From positions 1-35,160 of the forward strand of contig JALRKK010000076.1 in assembly GCA_023268935.1 (NCBI GenBank): 35,160 bases of DNA, written 5' to 3'. The translations under genes and the position numbers were made by a program. Shown piece by piece: positions 8,995 through 18,170 of this stretch (positions are counted from its first letter, which is position 1; the number at the start of each line of letters is the position of its first letter). Source of the stretch: Glaciecola sp. (lineage in GTDB: Bacteria > Pseudomonadota > Gammaproteobacteria > Enterobacterales > Alteromonadaceae). Under the pieces are notes generated by a model. The model made no database searches and was not told where the DNA came from. It worked only from the letters and a program-made list of their open reading frames with translations.

Positions 8995-10515
8995 TTAACT
9001 ATACCTTTCATATCTGCGACGCAACTTGGCACGCAAAATAGCCGCCAGCACATTCAAACTTAGAACCACTATAATCAAAAGTAAACAAATCGCAAACATC
9101 ATCGATTGGCTGTCAAAGGTATTTGCAGAATGAAAGACGCTATCAAAAATCAATACGCCAAGATGCATGAATTGACGTTCAAGATGAAGGTAGGGAAAAA
9201 TGTCGTCAACGGGTAAAGTCGGCGCGTAAATCACAGCACCAACCAGCAAAAGAGGGGCCACTTCACTGGCTGCTCGGGCAATAGATAAAATCGCGCCCGT
9301 CAAGATATTTGGAGAGGCCATGGGTAAGACATTAAAACGAATCGCCTCGTACTTTGTGGCGCCTAATGCAAGTGCGCCATTGCGTAAGGTTTGAGGCACT
9401 TGTTGTAACCCTTCTTCTGTGGCGACGATGACCGTTGGCAAAGTCAAAAGCGCCATAGTGATTGATGCCCACAAAATACCAGGTGTACCAAAGGTGGGGC
9501 TCGGCAAGTTTTGCGCATAAAAAATTTGGTCTATCTGCGTCCCCAATCCCATTATAAACAAGCCCAAACCGAACACTCCGTATACGATTGATGGGATCCC
9601 TGCAAGATTGATAATGATCACCCGAATCCCTGATACAAAATGATTATCAGGCGCATACTCATGCAGATAAATAGCGGTCAATACGCCAATTGGCATAACA
9701 AACACTGTCATCAAAAAAACCATCAGAACCGTCCCAAATAGGGCAGGAAAGATTCCTGCACTACCACTTACTGCTTGGTGATCACTCGTGATGAAGCGCC
9801 AAAACTCCCCCATACTGAACCACATCTTTTCGCCAAATGACATCGCATTGGGTTGCCAAATCAACGCAATCTTCGATACAGGAAAATCGGCTGTCGCCCC
9901 ATCTGAAAATTGGATAACCGTACGGTTTTGTTGCTGTTTTTTTTGTAAATGTCTTTTTTGTTCGTGTAAAGTTTCTAATTCAGCTTGTAAACGTGCAAAT
10001 ACTGGTGCTGATAGTGGAATATTTCGCTCACTATATTGAGCGAACCGAAGTTCTAATGGATAGATTTTTGAATTGAGCTGCTCAATTTGTTTGGTAAATG
10101 CGTTATTCTCATCTAAAAGCCTTTGCCAAGCCTCCTTGCTAAATGGGGCGTCATCTAACATCAGACCTTGTGCAAAAAGCAATTTACCTGTTCGCGTTTT
10201 TATCACAAAGGTTTGTTGGTGAAGCGTTATTTGTTGCTCAGAAAGCGCCATTCGACTGCTTTGTAACTCTTTCGCAATGGGGTCAAACCAAAATATATCT
10301 GTTTCCTTGGCCCCGTAGTTTTGGACCATGCCTAGCACCGGCGAAGCAAAGCTAGAATGAGATACTTGGTAAATCGGCTTGACCGAGAAATGGGTCATTC
10401 CCTTGCTGATAACAAGTAACAGAATGGATAGTAATGAAAGCGTCAGCAATGCTGTAGCCACCAATGGAATATTGACTGCACAGAAGCGTTTAAACCAAGA
10501 CATGGACATTATCAT
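8995..10515 (-). CDS. pstA: Phosphate ABC transporter permease PstA, with enlarged periplasmic region
   Basis: PstA is the second membrane subunit of the phosphate importer. At 506 residues it is much longer than E. coli PstA (about 296). A first membrane helix (about 15-37) is followed by about 215 residues predicted to be periplasmic, including a charged, Q/E/K-rich helical stretch (about 130-198) that looks like a coiled coil. The conserved permease domain follows (about 255-500) with its coupling helix NGALALGATKYEAIRFNVLP. I chose ATG at 10515 because it overlaps the pstC stop as ATGA and GAGGTG lies about eight bases upstream; the longer frame start at 10557 lies inside pstC. Enlarged PstA proteins are known in marine gammaproteobacteria; the role of the insert is unknown to me. 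Confidence 0.92.
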   Translation of the reverse strand: MIMSMSWFKRFCAVNIPLVATALLTLSLLSILLLVISKGMTHFSVKPIYQVSHSSFASPVLGMVQNYGAKETDIFWFDPIAKELQSSRMALSEQQITLHQQTFVIKTRTGKLLFAQGLMLDDAPFSKEAWQRLLDENNAFTKQIEQLNSKIYPLELRFAQYSERNIPLSAPVFARLQAELETLHEQKRHLQKKQQQNRTVIQFSDGATADFPVSKIALIWQPNAMSFGEKMWFSMGEFWRFITSDHQAVSGSAGIFPALFGTVLMVFLMTVFVMPIGVLTAIYLHEYAPDNHFVSGIRVIIINLAGIPSIVYGVFGLGLFIMGLGTQIDQIFYAQNLPSPTFGTPGILWASITMALLTLPTVIVATEEGLQQVPQTLRNGALALGATKYEAIRFNVLPMASPNILTGAILSIARAASEVAPLLLVGAVIYAPTLPVDDIFPYLHLERQFMHLGVLIFDSVFHSANTFDSQSMMFAICLLLIIVVLSLNVLAAILRAKLRRRYERYS

Positions 10516-12209
10516 CGTTGCCCACCTCGAGCCTGGTGATTGAGTTGGCGCAACCACTCAGCAAAACAATTGAGTACAAAGGTGAATAAGAACAGCATCA
10601 ATGCCGTAAAAAACAACACAACTAGATGGCTATTTTGTGAATTTGCCTCAGGCATTTCAATGACCAAATTTGCCGTTAACGCACGCAGACCGGTAAAAAT
10701 CTCCCAATCCGCTATCGGTGTATTCCCAGACACCATCAGCACAATCATGGTTTCACCAAAGGCACGACCAAAACCGAGCATAACGGCAGCCATCAGCCCT
10801 GGAAATGCCGTAAATAAGACAATTTGCAACAACGTTTGCACCCGTGTAGCGCCCAGTGCATAGGACGCTTTGATCATTGCATTGGGCACACCGTTTATTG
10901 CATCCTCAGCCAAAGAAAAAATAGTCGGTGCAATACCCACACCCAAACCCAGTGCAACGACAAGCATAATTTGATTACTCGGCGTCACACTTTGTACCCC
11001 ATCCAATGATGAGAACCAAGTCCCGAAAACACTCGATAACCATAAAAAGCAGAGTAAGCTCAGCACCACAATCAGTAATTCAAAACGAATAAATATATGT
11101 TCAAATTTAGAGCGTTTGCCTATCTGATACAGCACCGCGCAGAGACTCATGTATATTGGCATGAACACAATGACGCTCACAACACTCCACAATATCCCAG
11201 CTGCAACATTAAACAAAATAGTTGCAGCAATAAGTCCTATAATGACAGCGGGAATAGACTCAAGTACTTCAATCATGGGTTTGAGCCAGATTCTAGCACT
11301 GGTTTTGGCTAAGAATCCAACGTATATCGCTGCACCTAGAGAAATAGGGATAGCGACGACAAGAGCAATCGCTGCCGCTTTTAAACTGCCAATTAACAAC
11401 GGCATAATATTGTATTTACGCAATTGATAATCTTGCGCTGGATTGGTTTGCCAAGTCATAGTGGCACTGTCATAACCGGGAAAAGCGTGTGGTAAAAATA
11501 ATTCCTTAAACGTGATACTGGCTTCTAAATTAAGTACTGCAACCGTTGTGATTTCATCGCGAATGCGCAAATGAATAGCATCACGGTCTGCCAAATGTAA
11601 TGCTCCAACACCTTCTAGTTCTATCCGAGTCAACTCTTCAGCCGTCACCAGATTAAGCATGACTAGCTCAGTGAGACCATTGTCGTGCAGTAACAGATGA
11701 ACGATGTTATGGATATCAGATTCAATGACCGCAACCAATGCTTGCTCATAGCGCAGATCAAAAAGCGGCAGGGATTGCAGTGGTTTATTAGCTTGCCAAT
11801 GAACTCTTAATACTTGCTGAGGCTCGCTATCCTTCGCGGCAACAAGGTAAAATACATATGGTATGTTACTTGGAAATATCTCAGTAACTTCGATAAAAGG
11901 AGTTGCTGACACGAATGTATCTACATCAAATAATTCTAATTGGCCCGCTGTGTATTTGAGTGTTACACCTGTTTTGCCATTCGTGTTTGTCACTTTTGTA
12001 TCTATGTCCTGTTGATCCATCGTGACCAATGGTTCAGCTTTGAGTTCATAGCTTGGGGTAGTAATTACTGGAAATGAACGAATGACCAGTGTTGCAATCA
12101 GTATAAGAAAAGAGATAACAACGATGTATGCACTGAATGCAGATAAAAAATAGAACGCATTAGCCTTGCGAAACCGAAATAAATGCTGTGCGAACCCGAG
12201 GAAATGCAT
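10512..12209 (-). CDS. pstC: Phosphate ABC transporter permease PstC, with enlarged periplasmic region
   Basis: PstC pairs with PstA to form the phosphate channel. It has 565 residues against about 319 in E. coli. After the first membrane helix (about 25-45) comes a region of about 215 residues, rich in short beta-like segments (VTEIFPSNIPYVFYLVAA, IVHLLLHDNGLTELVMLNLV), which should lie in the periplasm. The permease core occupies about 270-545, with the coupling helix KASYALGATRVQTLLQIVLF and the GFGRAFGETMIVLM helix. The start ATG has no clear ribosome site, but no later start keeps helix 1. This is the first gene of the operon and diverges from ppk. No pstS binding-protein gene lies upstream or anywhere in the window. 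Confidence 0.92.
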   Translation of the reverse strand: MHFLGFAQHLFRFRKANAFYFLSAFSAYIVVISFLILIATLVIRSFPVITTPSYELKAEPLVTMDQQDIDTKVTNTNGKTGVTLKYTAGQLELFDVDTFVSATPFIEVTEIFPSNIPYVFYLVAAKDSEPQQVLRVHWQANKPLQSLPLFDLRYEQALVAVIESDIHNIVHLLLHDNGLTELVMLNLVTAEELTRIELEGVGALHLADRDAIHLRIRDEITTVAVLNLEASITFKELFLPHAFPGYDSATMTWQTNPAQDYQLRKYNIMPLLIGSLKAAAIALVVAIPISLGAAIYVGFLAKTSARIWLKPMIEVLESIPAVIIGLIAATILFNVAAGILWSVVSVIVFMPIYMSLCAVLYQIGKRSKFEHIFIRFELLIVVLSLLCFLWLSSVFGTWFSSLDGVQSVTPSNQIMLVVALGLGVGIAPTIFSLAEDAINGVPNAMIKASYALGATRVQTLLQIVLFTAFPGLMAAVMLGFGRAFGETMIVLMVSGNTPIADWEIFTGLRALTANLVIEMPEANSQNSHLVVLFFTALMLFLFTFVLNCFAEWLRQLNHQARGGQR

Positions 12210-12286
12210 ACGTAGTAAGTGTTTTTTTTAATAAGTCTACCCCAGCATCTAGTACGACACAAGAATCGACAAAGATAAAGAATTAA

Positions 12287-12320
12287 TTTTCTTAAAACTG
12301 TAATATAATCAATGTATAAG
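12287..12320 (+). promoter_or_regulatory. Candidate Pho box and -10 of the ppk-ppx promoter
   Basis: TTTTCTTAAAACTGTAAT at 12287-12304 matches the E. coli Pho box consensus (two CTGTCAT units spaced by four A/T bases) at about 14 of 18 positions; the downstream half (CTGTAAT) is the better one. Ten bases later comes TATAAG (12315-12320), the same spacing as in the E. coli phoA promoter. A perfect TATAAT at 12304-12309 offers a second, PhoB-independent -10. The intergenic region has 140 bases and serves divergent pstC and ppk. PhoB control is an inference. Confidence 0.4.
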
Positions 12321-12349
12321 GATTAAGTTTTCACTGCATAAAAAGAGTC

Positions 12350-14452
12350 ATGGACAATCTATCAATGTATTACCCAAAAGAACTTAGTTGGCTCGCATTT
12401 AACGAGAGGGTTCTGCAAGAAGCTTCAGATACCAACAACCCAGTTGTTGAGCGTTTGCGTTTTCTAGGCATATATTCAAATAACTTAGACGAATTTTTCC
12501 GTGTCCGTGTAGCCGAGTTAAAGCGCTCCATTTCGATTGCCGAATCGAACGACTTATGCCTTGAGGCCGAAGAAAAAAGAGCACTGTTAGAGCAAGTACA
12601 AGCAAGAGTGCTCAAGTATTCGCGTCAATTTGACAAAATTCACAAAGATATCATTCGCACTTTAGAGCGTTACAACATTCACCTTGAGAAGACCGAAACG
12701 ATATCGGCGTTCCATCGCGAGTGGATAGAGTCTCTATTTTTTAACAAGATTTTACGTCACATCGCTCCTATCTTAGTTCATAACAAGGTTGACTTATCAC
12801 AACGTTTAAATGGCAATGCACTGTATTTTTATGTCGCGTTGAAAAGAGCCGAGCGCGCGACAAAATACGCCGTTGTGCAAGTGCCAACCGAGGAAATATC
12901 TCGGTTTATTGTGCTGCCTTCGACTAAAAGCAAAAAAGAAAAACGCATTATTTTACTCGATGATATTGTCAAAATGTCGATGCCTACGATTTTCAAAGGC
13001 TTTGTGCCATTTGACGAAATCGAAGCATATTCATTCAAATTGACCCGAGACGCTGAATACTCAATTAATGATGAAATCGACGAAAGTTATGTTGAAAAAA
13101 TGTCGGAAAGTATGAAGCAGCGTCTGATCGCTGAGCCTGTACGAGTGATACACGACTTCAACATGCCAGAGTATATGATTCGAGATTTGGCAAAGCGTCT
13201 CAAAATCAAATCATCTGACACCTTACAAGAAGCTGGGTATTATCGAAATTTCCGAGATTTTATTGGTTTTCCAAATGTCGGACGACAATACCTAGAGCAC
13301 CCAAAACTGCCAGCAATAAGCTCACAACAGTTCAACAACTTTGATACTGTTTTTGATGCTATTACCCATCATGATGTACTGTTGTATTATCCATATCATC
13401 GCTTTTTACACTTTACTGAATTCTTACGCCAGGCGGCATTTGATCGTAAAGTGACTCACATTTATATCAATGTATATCGTCTTGCTTCACAATCTCGAGT
13501 CATTAACTCCTTGATTGATGCGGTAGATAATGGCAAAAATGTAACGGTTGTCGTAGAACTTCGTGCTCGCTTTGATGAAGAAGCCAATATTGAATGGTCT
13601 AAACGAATGAAGGATGCCGGCATTAAAGTGGTGTTCGGTAACCCCAACATCAAAATCCACTCCAAGTTATGTGTGGTTTCACGCGAAGAGCGAGGGGTTA
13701 AACAGCACTATGCACACTTTGGCACAGGTAACTTCAATGAAAAAACCGCCAAAATTTACACCGATTATGCGTTGTTTACCAAAAACCAAGAATTAGCCCA
13801 AGAGGCTTTGCAGGTATTTGATTTTATTATCAACCCGTATCGCAATGTGAAATTCCAGCACTTGCAAGTTTCTCCGATTAATACGCGAACCAAAATTCAG
13901 TCTCTAATCCGTCAAGAAATTCAAAATTTAAATCAAGGATTACCCTCGGGTATTACTTTAAAAATCAATAATTTGGTTGATTATGAGTTAATTGATGACT
14001 TGTACCGCGCGTCTCAAGCGGGTGTCAAAATTAGAATGATCATTCGTGGTATGTGTGCATTGCGCCCAGGGGTGCCCGGTTTAAGCGAAAACATTTCTGT
14101 TATCAGTATCGTCGATCGCTTTTTAGAACATCCTCGAGTGATGATTTTTGAAGGGGGCGGGGATAAAAAAGTGTTCATCTCTTCTGCTGACTGGATGACT
14201 CGTAATTTGGAAAAACGCATCGAAGTTGGTTGCCCTATTTACTCAGAGCGCCTACGCCAGCAAATTACGGATATGATTGAATTGCATTTTAGAGATACGC
14301 TAAAAGCGCGTGTGATTGACGCTGAACAAACCAATGCCTATGTAAAACGCGGGAATCGCCGTTTGTTACAATCACAACTCGAGACTTACAAGTACTTGCA
14401 AGCGCTAGAAGAATTACCGTATTATCAAGAAAATATTCAGACGGCAGATTGA
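12350..14452 (+). CDS. ppk1: Polyphosphate kinase Ppk1
   Basis: Ppk1 reversibly makes long-chain polyphosphate from ATP. The 700-residue protein has the family layout: an N-terminal domain beginning YYPKELSWLAFNERVL with SNNLDEFFRVRVA, a head domain, and two phospholipase-D-like catalytic domains. The autophosphorylated histidine is H437 in KIHSKLCVVSR, matching E. coli H435. H456 in YAHFGTGNFNEKTA matches H454. The C-terminal domain retains ISSADWMTRNLEKRIEVGCPI. The gene overlaps ppx by four bases, so they form an operon for polyphosphate synthesis and breakdown, divergent from the pst operon. Confidence 0.97.
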   Translation: MDNLSMYYPKELSWLAFNERVLQEASDTNNPVVERLRFLGIYSNNLDEFFRVRVAELKRSISIAESNDLCLEAEEKRALLEQVQARVLKYSRQFDKIHKDIIRTLERYNIHLEKTETISAFHREWIESLFFNKILRHIAPILVHNKVDLSQRLNGNALYFYVALKRAERATKYAVVQVPTEEISRFIVLPSTKSKKEKRIILLDDIVKMSMPTIFKGFVPFDEIEAYSFKLTRDAEYSINDEIDESYVEKMSESMKQRLIAEPVRVIHDFNMPEYMIRDLAKRLKIKSSDTLQEAGYYRNFRDFIGFPNVGRQYLEHPKLPAISSQQFNNFDTVFDAITHHDVLLYYPYHRFLHFTEFLRQAAFDRKVTHIYINVYRLASQSRVINSLIDAVDNGKNVTVVVELRARFDEEANIEWSKRMKDAGIKVVFGNPNIKIHSKLCVVSREERGVKQHYAHFGTGNFNEKTAKIYTDYALFTKNQELAQEALQVFDFIINPYRNVKFQHLQVSPINTRTKIQSLIRQEIQNLNQGLPSGITLKINNLVDYELIDDLYRASQAGVKIRMIIRGMCALRPGVPGLSENISVISIVDRFLEHPRVMIFEGGGDKKVFISSADWMTRNLEKRIEVGCPIYSERLRQQITDMIELHFRDTLKARVIDAEQTNAYVKRGNRRLLQSQLETYKYLQALEELPYYQENIQTAD

Positions 14453-15981
14453 CGTTGGCGTTACCTGAAGACATTGTCCAAGAGCTCAACGAAGCGCAGT
14501 ACCCTCACATTGCTGCTTTAGATTTGGGCTCGAACAGCTTTCATCTTGTTATCACACGCATCGTGTCAGGCTCTTTGCAAATTGTGCATCGCATCAAACA
14601 ACGCGTTCATCTAGCTGATGGGTTAGATGATGAGGGCTTTTTGTCACAAGAAGCGATTGAACGAGGCCTAGATGGCCTTAAAGTTATGCGCGAAAGTCTG
14701 CAAGGGTTTAAGCCTGAACAGGTGCGTATTGTGGCCACTTATACCTTGCGCAAAGCGCGTAACACTCACGAGTTTATCTCTCGAGCCAAGCGTATATTAC
14801 CTTACCCTATTGAAGTAATTTCTGGGATTGAAGAAGCTCGCTTAATTTATTCAGGTGTGGCGCATACTGAACACGATGAGGGCAGACGTTTTGTCATCGA
14901 CATCGGTGGAGGGTCAACAGAATTCATCATTGGTAATGGTTTTCAACCTTTAGTATGTCGTAGTACGCAAATGGGTTGTGTGTCCTTTAACAAACGTTTT
15001 TTTCCTGACGGGAAAATCAATAAAACTCGATTTAAGCAAGCGGTTACTGCGGCGAGACAAACCCTGAGTCTTATTGTAAACCATTATAGCTACATAGGTT
15101 GGGACACCTGTATAGGCACCTCGGGCACCATCAAAAATATTTTGCTGCAAATCACCTCTCAACAAGAGTCTGAGTTTGCCAAAATCACGTTAATCGATCT
15201 GAAACGTCTGCGCGATGAGGCAATACAAGCTGGCCATTATGAGCAGCTGAGTTTGGGTGATGCAAACGCTGATCGTGCATCAGTCTACGCGGCTGGTTTG
15301 GCTATTCTCATCGGGATATTTAAGAGCTTTTCGATTGCGTCGATGCGTTTCGCAAGTTCAGCGTTACGAGAAGGCGTCATGTATGAAATGCAATCTGATT
15401 TGTGGCAGTCACAAACTCGAGAACGCACTATACAAGCTTTGACCGAACGCTATGCCGTTGATGTCGCACAAGCCAAACGGGTCATGCAAAGTACCCATTA
15501 TATGTTAAGCCAAGTCCCTCACGATTGGTTGTGCCGCCGTGAGGCACTCAAAAACATGCTCGGATTTGCCTGTTTATTACACGAGACAGGCATTGCAATC
15601 AATTCAAGAGGCTATCACCGTCATTCGGCGTACATTATTGAACATTCTGATTTACCCGGATTCAATCTAGAGGAGCAAGGCTTACTCGCTCTTTTGGTCA
15701 AGGCTTGTCGCAAAAAAATTAAGTTGGAGCTGTTTCCCGCTTTTGAGCAATACAGTGCTGATGAAGTTATTCGAATGCTGATACTTTTGCGACTGAGTGT
15801 GTTACTGAACCAAAAAAGGCAAGACGGTATATTACCTAACTATAAGGTTAAGTGTGAGGGCAATCGCATCGAATTAAAGTTTGCCAAAAGCTGGCTCAAA
15901 AACAAACCTGTATTCAGTGCAGATCTTGATAGAGAGGCGCATTGGCTGCGCCTCATCAACATAGACTTAAAACTATCTTAA
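14449..15981 (+). CDS. ppx: Exopolyphosphatase (Ppx/GppA family)
   Basis: Ppx removes terminal phosphates from polyphosphate; relatives (GppA) hydrolyse pppGpp. The 510-residue protein has the ASKHA-fold phosphate-binding motifs [14 protein letters not shown] (near 25) and [15 protein letters not shown] (near 150). An HD-like C-terminal half follows ([20 protein letters not shown]), as in E. coli Ppx (513 residues). The coupling to ppk1 favours Ppx over GppA. The start is a non-ATG codon: TTG at 14449 overlaps the ppk1 stop as TTGA. A second TTG six bases downstream is possible. The stop overlaps that of the convergent aldolase gene in TTAA, leaving no room for a terminator between them. Confidence 0.94.
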   Translation: MTLALPEDIVQELNEAQYPHIAALDLGSNSFHLVITRIVSGSLQIVHRIKQRVHLADGLDDEGFLSQEAIERGLDGLKVMRESLQGFKPEQVRIVATYTLRKARNTHEFISRAKRILPYPIEVISGIEEARLIYSGVAHTEHDEGRRFVIDIGGGSTEFIIGNGFQPLVCRSTQMGCVSFNKRFFPDGKINKTRFKQAVTAARQTLSLIVNHYSYIGWDTCIGTSGTIKNILLQITSQQESEFAKITLIDLKRLRDEAIQAGHYEQLSLGDANADRASVYAAGLAILIGIFKSFSIASMRFASSALREGVMYEMQSDLWQSQTRERTIQALTERYAVDVAQAKRVMQSTHYMLSQVPHDWLCRREALKNMLGFACLLHETGIAINSRGYHRHSAYIIEHSDLPGFNLEEQGLLALLVKACRKKIKLELFPAFEQYSADEVIRMLILLRLSVLLNQKRQDGILPNYKVKCEGNRIELKFAKSWLKNKPVFSADLDREAHWLRLINIDLKLS

Positions 15982-16874
15982 GCAATCGATGCTTGATAGA
16001 TCGCTTCAATCGCTGAATCTAACGTTTGGTTAAACTCGGCATCACTTTGTTGGGCACTCAAGCCTTGCGTTAACGCACGAGAGAAACTCGCGATCATGCC
16101 TGGGTTACGAGACAAGCGCGCATTGGCTTCATCACGTGAATACCCGCCAGACAATGCGACAACCTTAACCACATTTGGGTGGTCAACACATGCTTGGTAG
16201 AAACCATCCGTCTCAGGCAAGGTGAGCTTCAACATCACAAGTTGGTCCGAGTTTAAGTTATCCAGTTGCGCAATCAACGCGTCTTGTAATAACGCTTCAC
16301 ATTCGGATTTGGTCGCGCTATTAATGTCTACTTCAGGTTCAATGATCGGGATTAAGCCAGCGGCTATGATCTGCTTGCCAATGCTAAACTGTTGGGCAAC
16401 AACAGCGATGATACCATCAGCGTTTGCTGATTTGATCACAGATCGCATCTTGGTGCCAAAGACATTTTGCGCATTGGCTTTGGCAAGTAACGCATCCAAT
16501 TCAGGCATTGGCTTCATTAATTGCACGCCATTGGCTTCCTCTTCAAGACCTTTATCAACCTTCAAAAAAGGCACAACGCCCTTTTCTTCCCAGAGATAAT
16601 TAGCAGAAGATTTGGCATTAATTTCACGGTCTAAGGTGTTTTCAAATAAAATCGCCCCAAGTACTCGTTCACCGTTGAAAGACGCATCGGTGATGATACG
16701 TGTGCGCATTTCATGCACTCTTGTGAACATTTCATCGTCATTGCTGTAGGCATCTGCTTCGACACCATACAGAGCAAGAGCTTTAGGGGTTGAGCCGCCA
16801 CTTTGATCAAGGGCTGCAATAAAACCACGGCCAGAGCGTACTTTCTCTAGCATAGTAGATTGGACTGAAGACAT
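15978..16874 (-). CDS. Fructose-bisphosphate aldolase, class I
   Basis: This enzyme splits fructose-1,6-bisphosphate into glyceraldehyde-3-phosphate and dihydroxyacetone phosphate. The 298-residue protein is the metal-independent class I type of the short bacterial (staphylococcal-like) family. It has [15 protein letters not shown] at residues 19-33, PIIEPEVDI (176-184) and the likely Schiff-base lysine K216 in VMLKLTLPE. It lacks the zinc-ligand histidines of class II FbaA. It sits last in tkt-epd-pgk-fba, a position where enterobacteria have the unrelated class II fbaA, so this looks like a non-homologous replacement. CGGAGG precedes ATG. The 122-base gap after pgk and its hairpin suggest separate control. 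Confidence 0.93.
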   Translation of the reverse strand: MSSVQSTMLEKVRSGRGFIAALDQSGGSTPKALALYGVEADAYSNDDEMFTRVHEMRTRIITDASFNGERVLGAILFENTLDREINAKSSANYLWEEKGVVPFLKVDKGLEEEANGVQLMKPMPELDALLAKANAQNVFGTKMRSVIKSANADGIIAVVAQQFSIGKQIIAAGLIPIIEPEVDINSATKSECEALLQDALIAQLDNLNSDQLVMLKLTLPETDGFYQACVDHPNVVKVVALSGGYSRDEANARLSRNPGMIASFSRALTQGLSAQQSDAEFNQTLDSAIEAIYQASIA

Positions 16875-16895
16875 AGCGTCTACCTCCGATGTAGG

Positions 16896-16912
16896 CCTCT
16901 TTTGTGAAGAGG
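16896..16912 (-). promoter_or_regulatory. Leader hairpin upstream of the aldolase gene
   Basis: On the transcribed strand a perfect six-base stem CCTCTT/AAGAGG with a CACAA loop ends 21 bases before the aldolase start. CCTC in its first arm could alternatively pair with GAGG of the ribosome site. No run of U follows, so it is unlikely to be a terminator. A role in translation or mRNA stability is speculative. Confidence 0.3.
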
Positions 16913-16996
16913 TGTAGGGTTACAGATTCGCTTCCATTTCACTGTTTTTTATTATTATTTTTGTGACACGTGGGAGCGGTTTGTTTAAAGCAATTC

Positions 16997-18160
16997 TTAT
17001 CGGTCTAAGATAGCTACTGCCGGGAGTGTTTTACCTTCTAGAAATTCTAAAAACGCACCGCCTCCAGTAGAAATATAGGACACTTTTTCAGCAATGCCAA
17101 ACATATCTACTGCAGCCAGGGTATCACCACCACCAGCAATACTAAATGCATCACTTTCTGCAATCGCTTCGGCTATCGCTTTTGTACCCGAAGCAAAAGG
17201 GGCAAGTTCAAAAACACCAACCGGGCCATTCCAAACTATCGTACCGGCATTTTTCAAAATTTCACATAACTCATTAGCCGTATCAGGACCAATATCAAAG
17301 ATCATATCCGAATCAGCGACCTCCGATACCGATTTGGTTTCAACTAACGTATCGGCACTAAACGCTTGTCCAGTGACCACATCTGATGGTACTGGGATTT
17401 TGCCACCCGCCGCATGTGCTTGGGCTTGTAGGCGTTGTGCTTCGGCTACTAGATCAGCTTCATACAATGATTTACCCACATTGTTCCCTTCTGCAGCTAT
17501 AAAGGTATTAGCAATACCGCCACCGACAATAAGTTGGTCAACTTTGCCTGCAAGACTGTCGAGCACCGTTAACTTAGTGGATACTTTAGAACCACCTACA
17601 ATTGCAACCAGTGGACGCGCAGGGTTATCTAAGGCCTTACCCAGTGCATCCAGTTCTGCTTTTAACAGTGGTCCGGCACAGACTTCTGGAGCAAATTTGG
17701 CCACGCCATGAGTCGATGCTTGAGCGCGGTGTGCAGTACCGAATGCATCCATTACAAATACATCACATAACGCAGCATAACGCTTAGCTAACTCATCAGA
17801 GTCTTTCTTTTCGCCTTCGTTAAAGCGCACATTTTCGAGTAATGCGACTTGACCTGGAGCAACACTTGCTGCATCTAAGTCCGCTAGCAAATTCACTGAT
17901 TGACCTAAAGCTTTAGTTAAGTAATCCGCTACAGGTTGCATTGAAAACTCGCTGGCAAACTCTCCCTCAGTGGGTCGTCCCAAATGAGACATGACTAATA
18001 CTGCTGCGCCAGCTTCTAAAGCTTGTTTCAACGTAGGTAGAGATGCCCGTAAACGCGCGTCTGAGGTAATTGCGCCGTCTTTTACGGGTACATTAAGATC
18101 TTGTCGAATTAAGACGCGTTTGCCTTGTAAATCCAATTCTGACATCGCTTTGATTGTCAT
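16997..18160 (-). CDS. pgk: Phosphoglycerate kinase
   Basis: Pgk transfers phosphate from 1,3-bisphosphoglycerate to ADP in glycolysis. The 387-residue length equals E. coli Pgk. It shows the N-terminal substrate motif [15 protein letters not shown], the SHLGRPTEG loop, the [13 protein letters not shown] hinge region, WNGPVGVFE, and the nucleotide loop [11 protein letters not shown] near the C-terminus. I chose ATG at 18160 because GAAGGAAG precedes it; the longer in-frame frame would intrude 84 bases into epd. It starts ten bases after the epd stop and is surely in the same transcript. Confidence 0.97.
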   Translation of the reverse strand: MTIKAMSELDLQGKRVLIRQDLNVPVKDGAITSDARLRASLPTLKQALEAGAAVLVMSHLGRPTEGEFASEFSMQPVADYLTKALGQSVNLLADLDAASVAPGQVALLENVRFNEGEKKDSDELAKRYAALCDVFVMDAFGTAHRAQASTHGVAKFAPEVCAGPLLKAELDALGKALDNPARPLVAIVGGSKVSTKLTVLDSLAGKVDQLIVGGGIANTFIAAEGNNVGKSLYEADLVAEAQRLQAQAHAAGGKIPVPSDVVTGQAFSADTLVETKSVSEVADSDMIFDIGPDTANELCEILKNAGTIVWNGPVGVFELAPFASGTKAIAEAIAESDAFSIAGGGDTLAAVDMFGIAEKVSYISTGGGAFLEFLEGKTLPAVAILDR

Positions 18161-18170
18161 GTTACTTCCT

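Noticed and set aside
12252-12275. Possible Pho box facing pstC (TTGTC repeats on the minus strand)
   Set aside because: The repeats are spaced 12 rather than 11 bases apart and the second half-site does not match the consensus in register.
17094-17711. 205-codon open frame on the plus strand
   Set aside because: It lies wholly antisense to pgk, a certain gene; the translation is low-complexity Ser/Ala/Pro-rich and matches no family.
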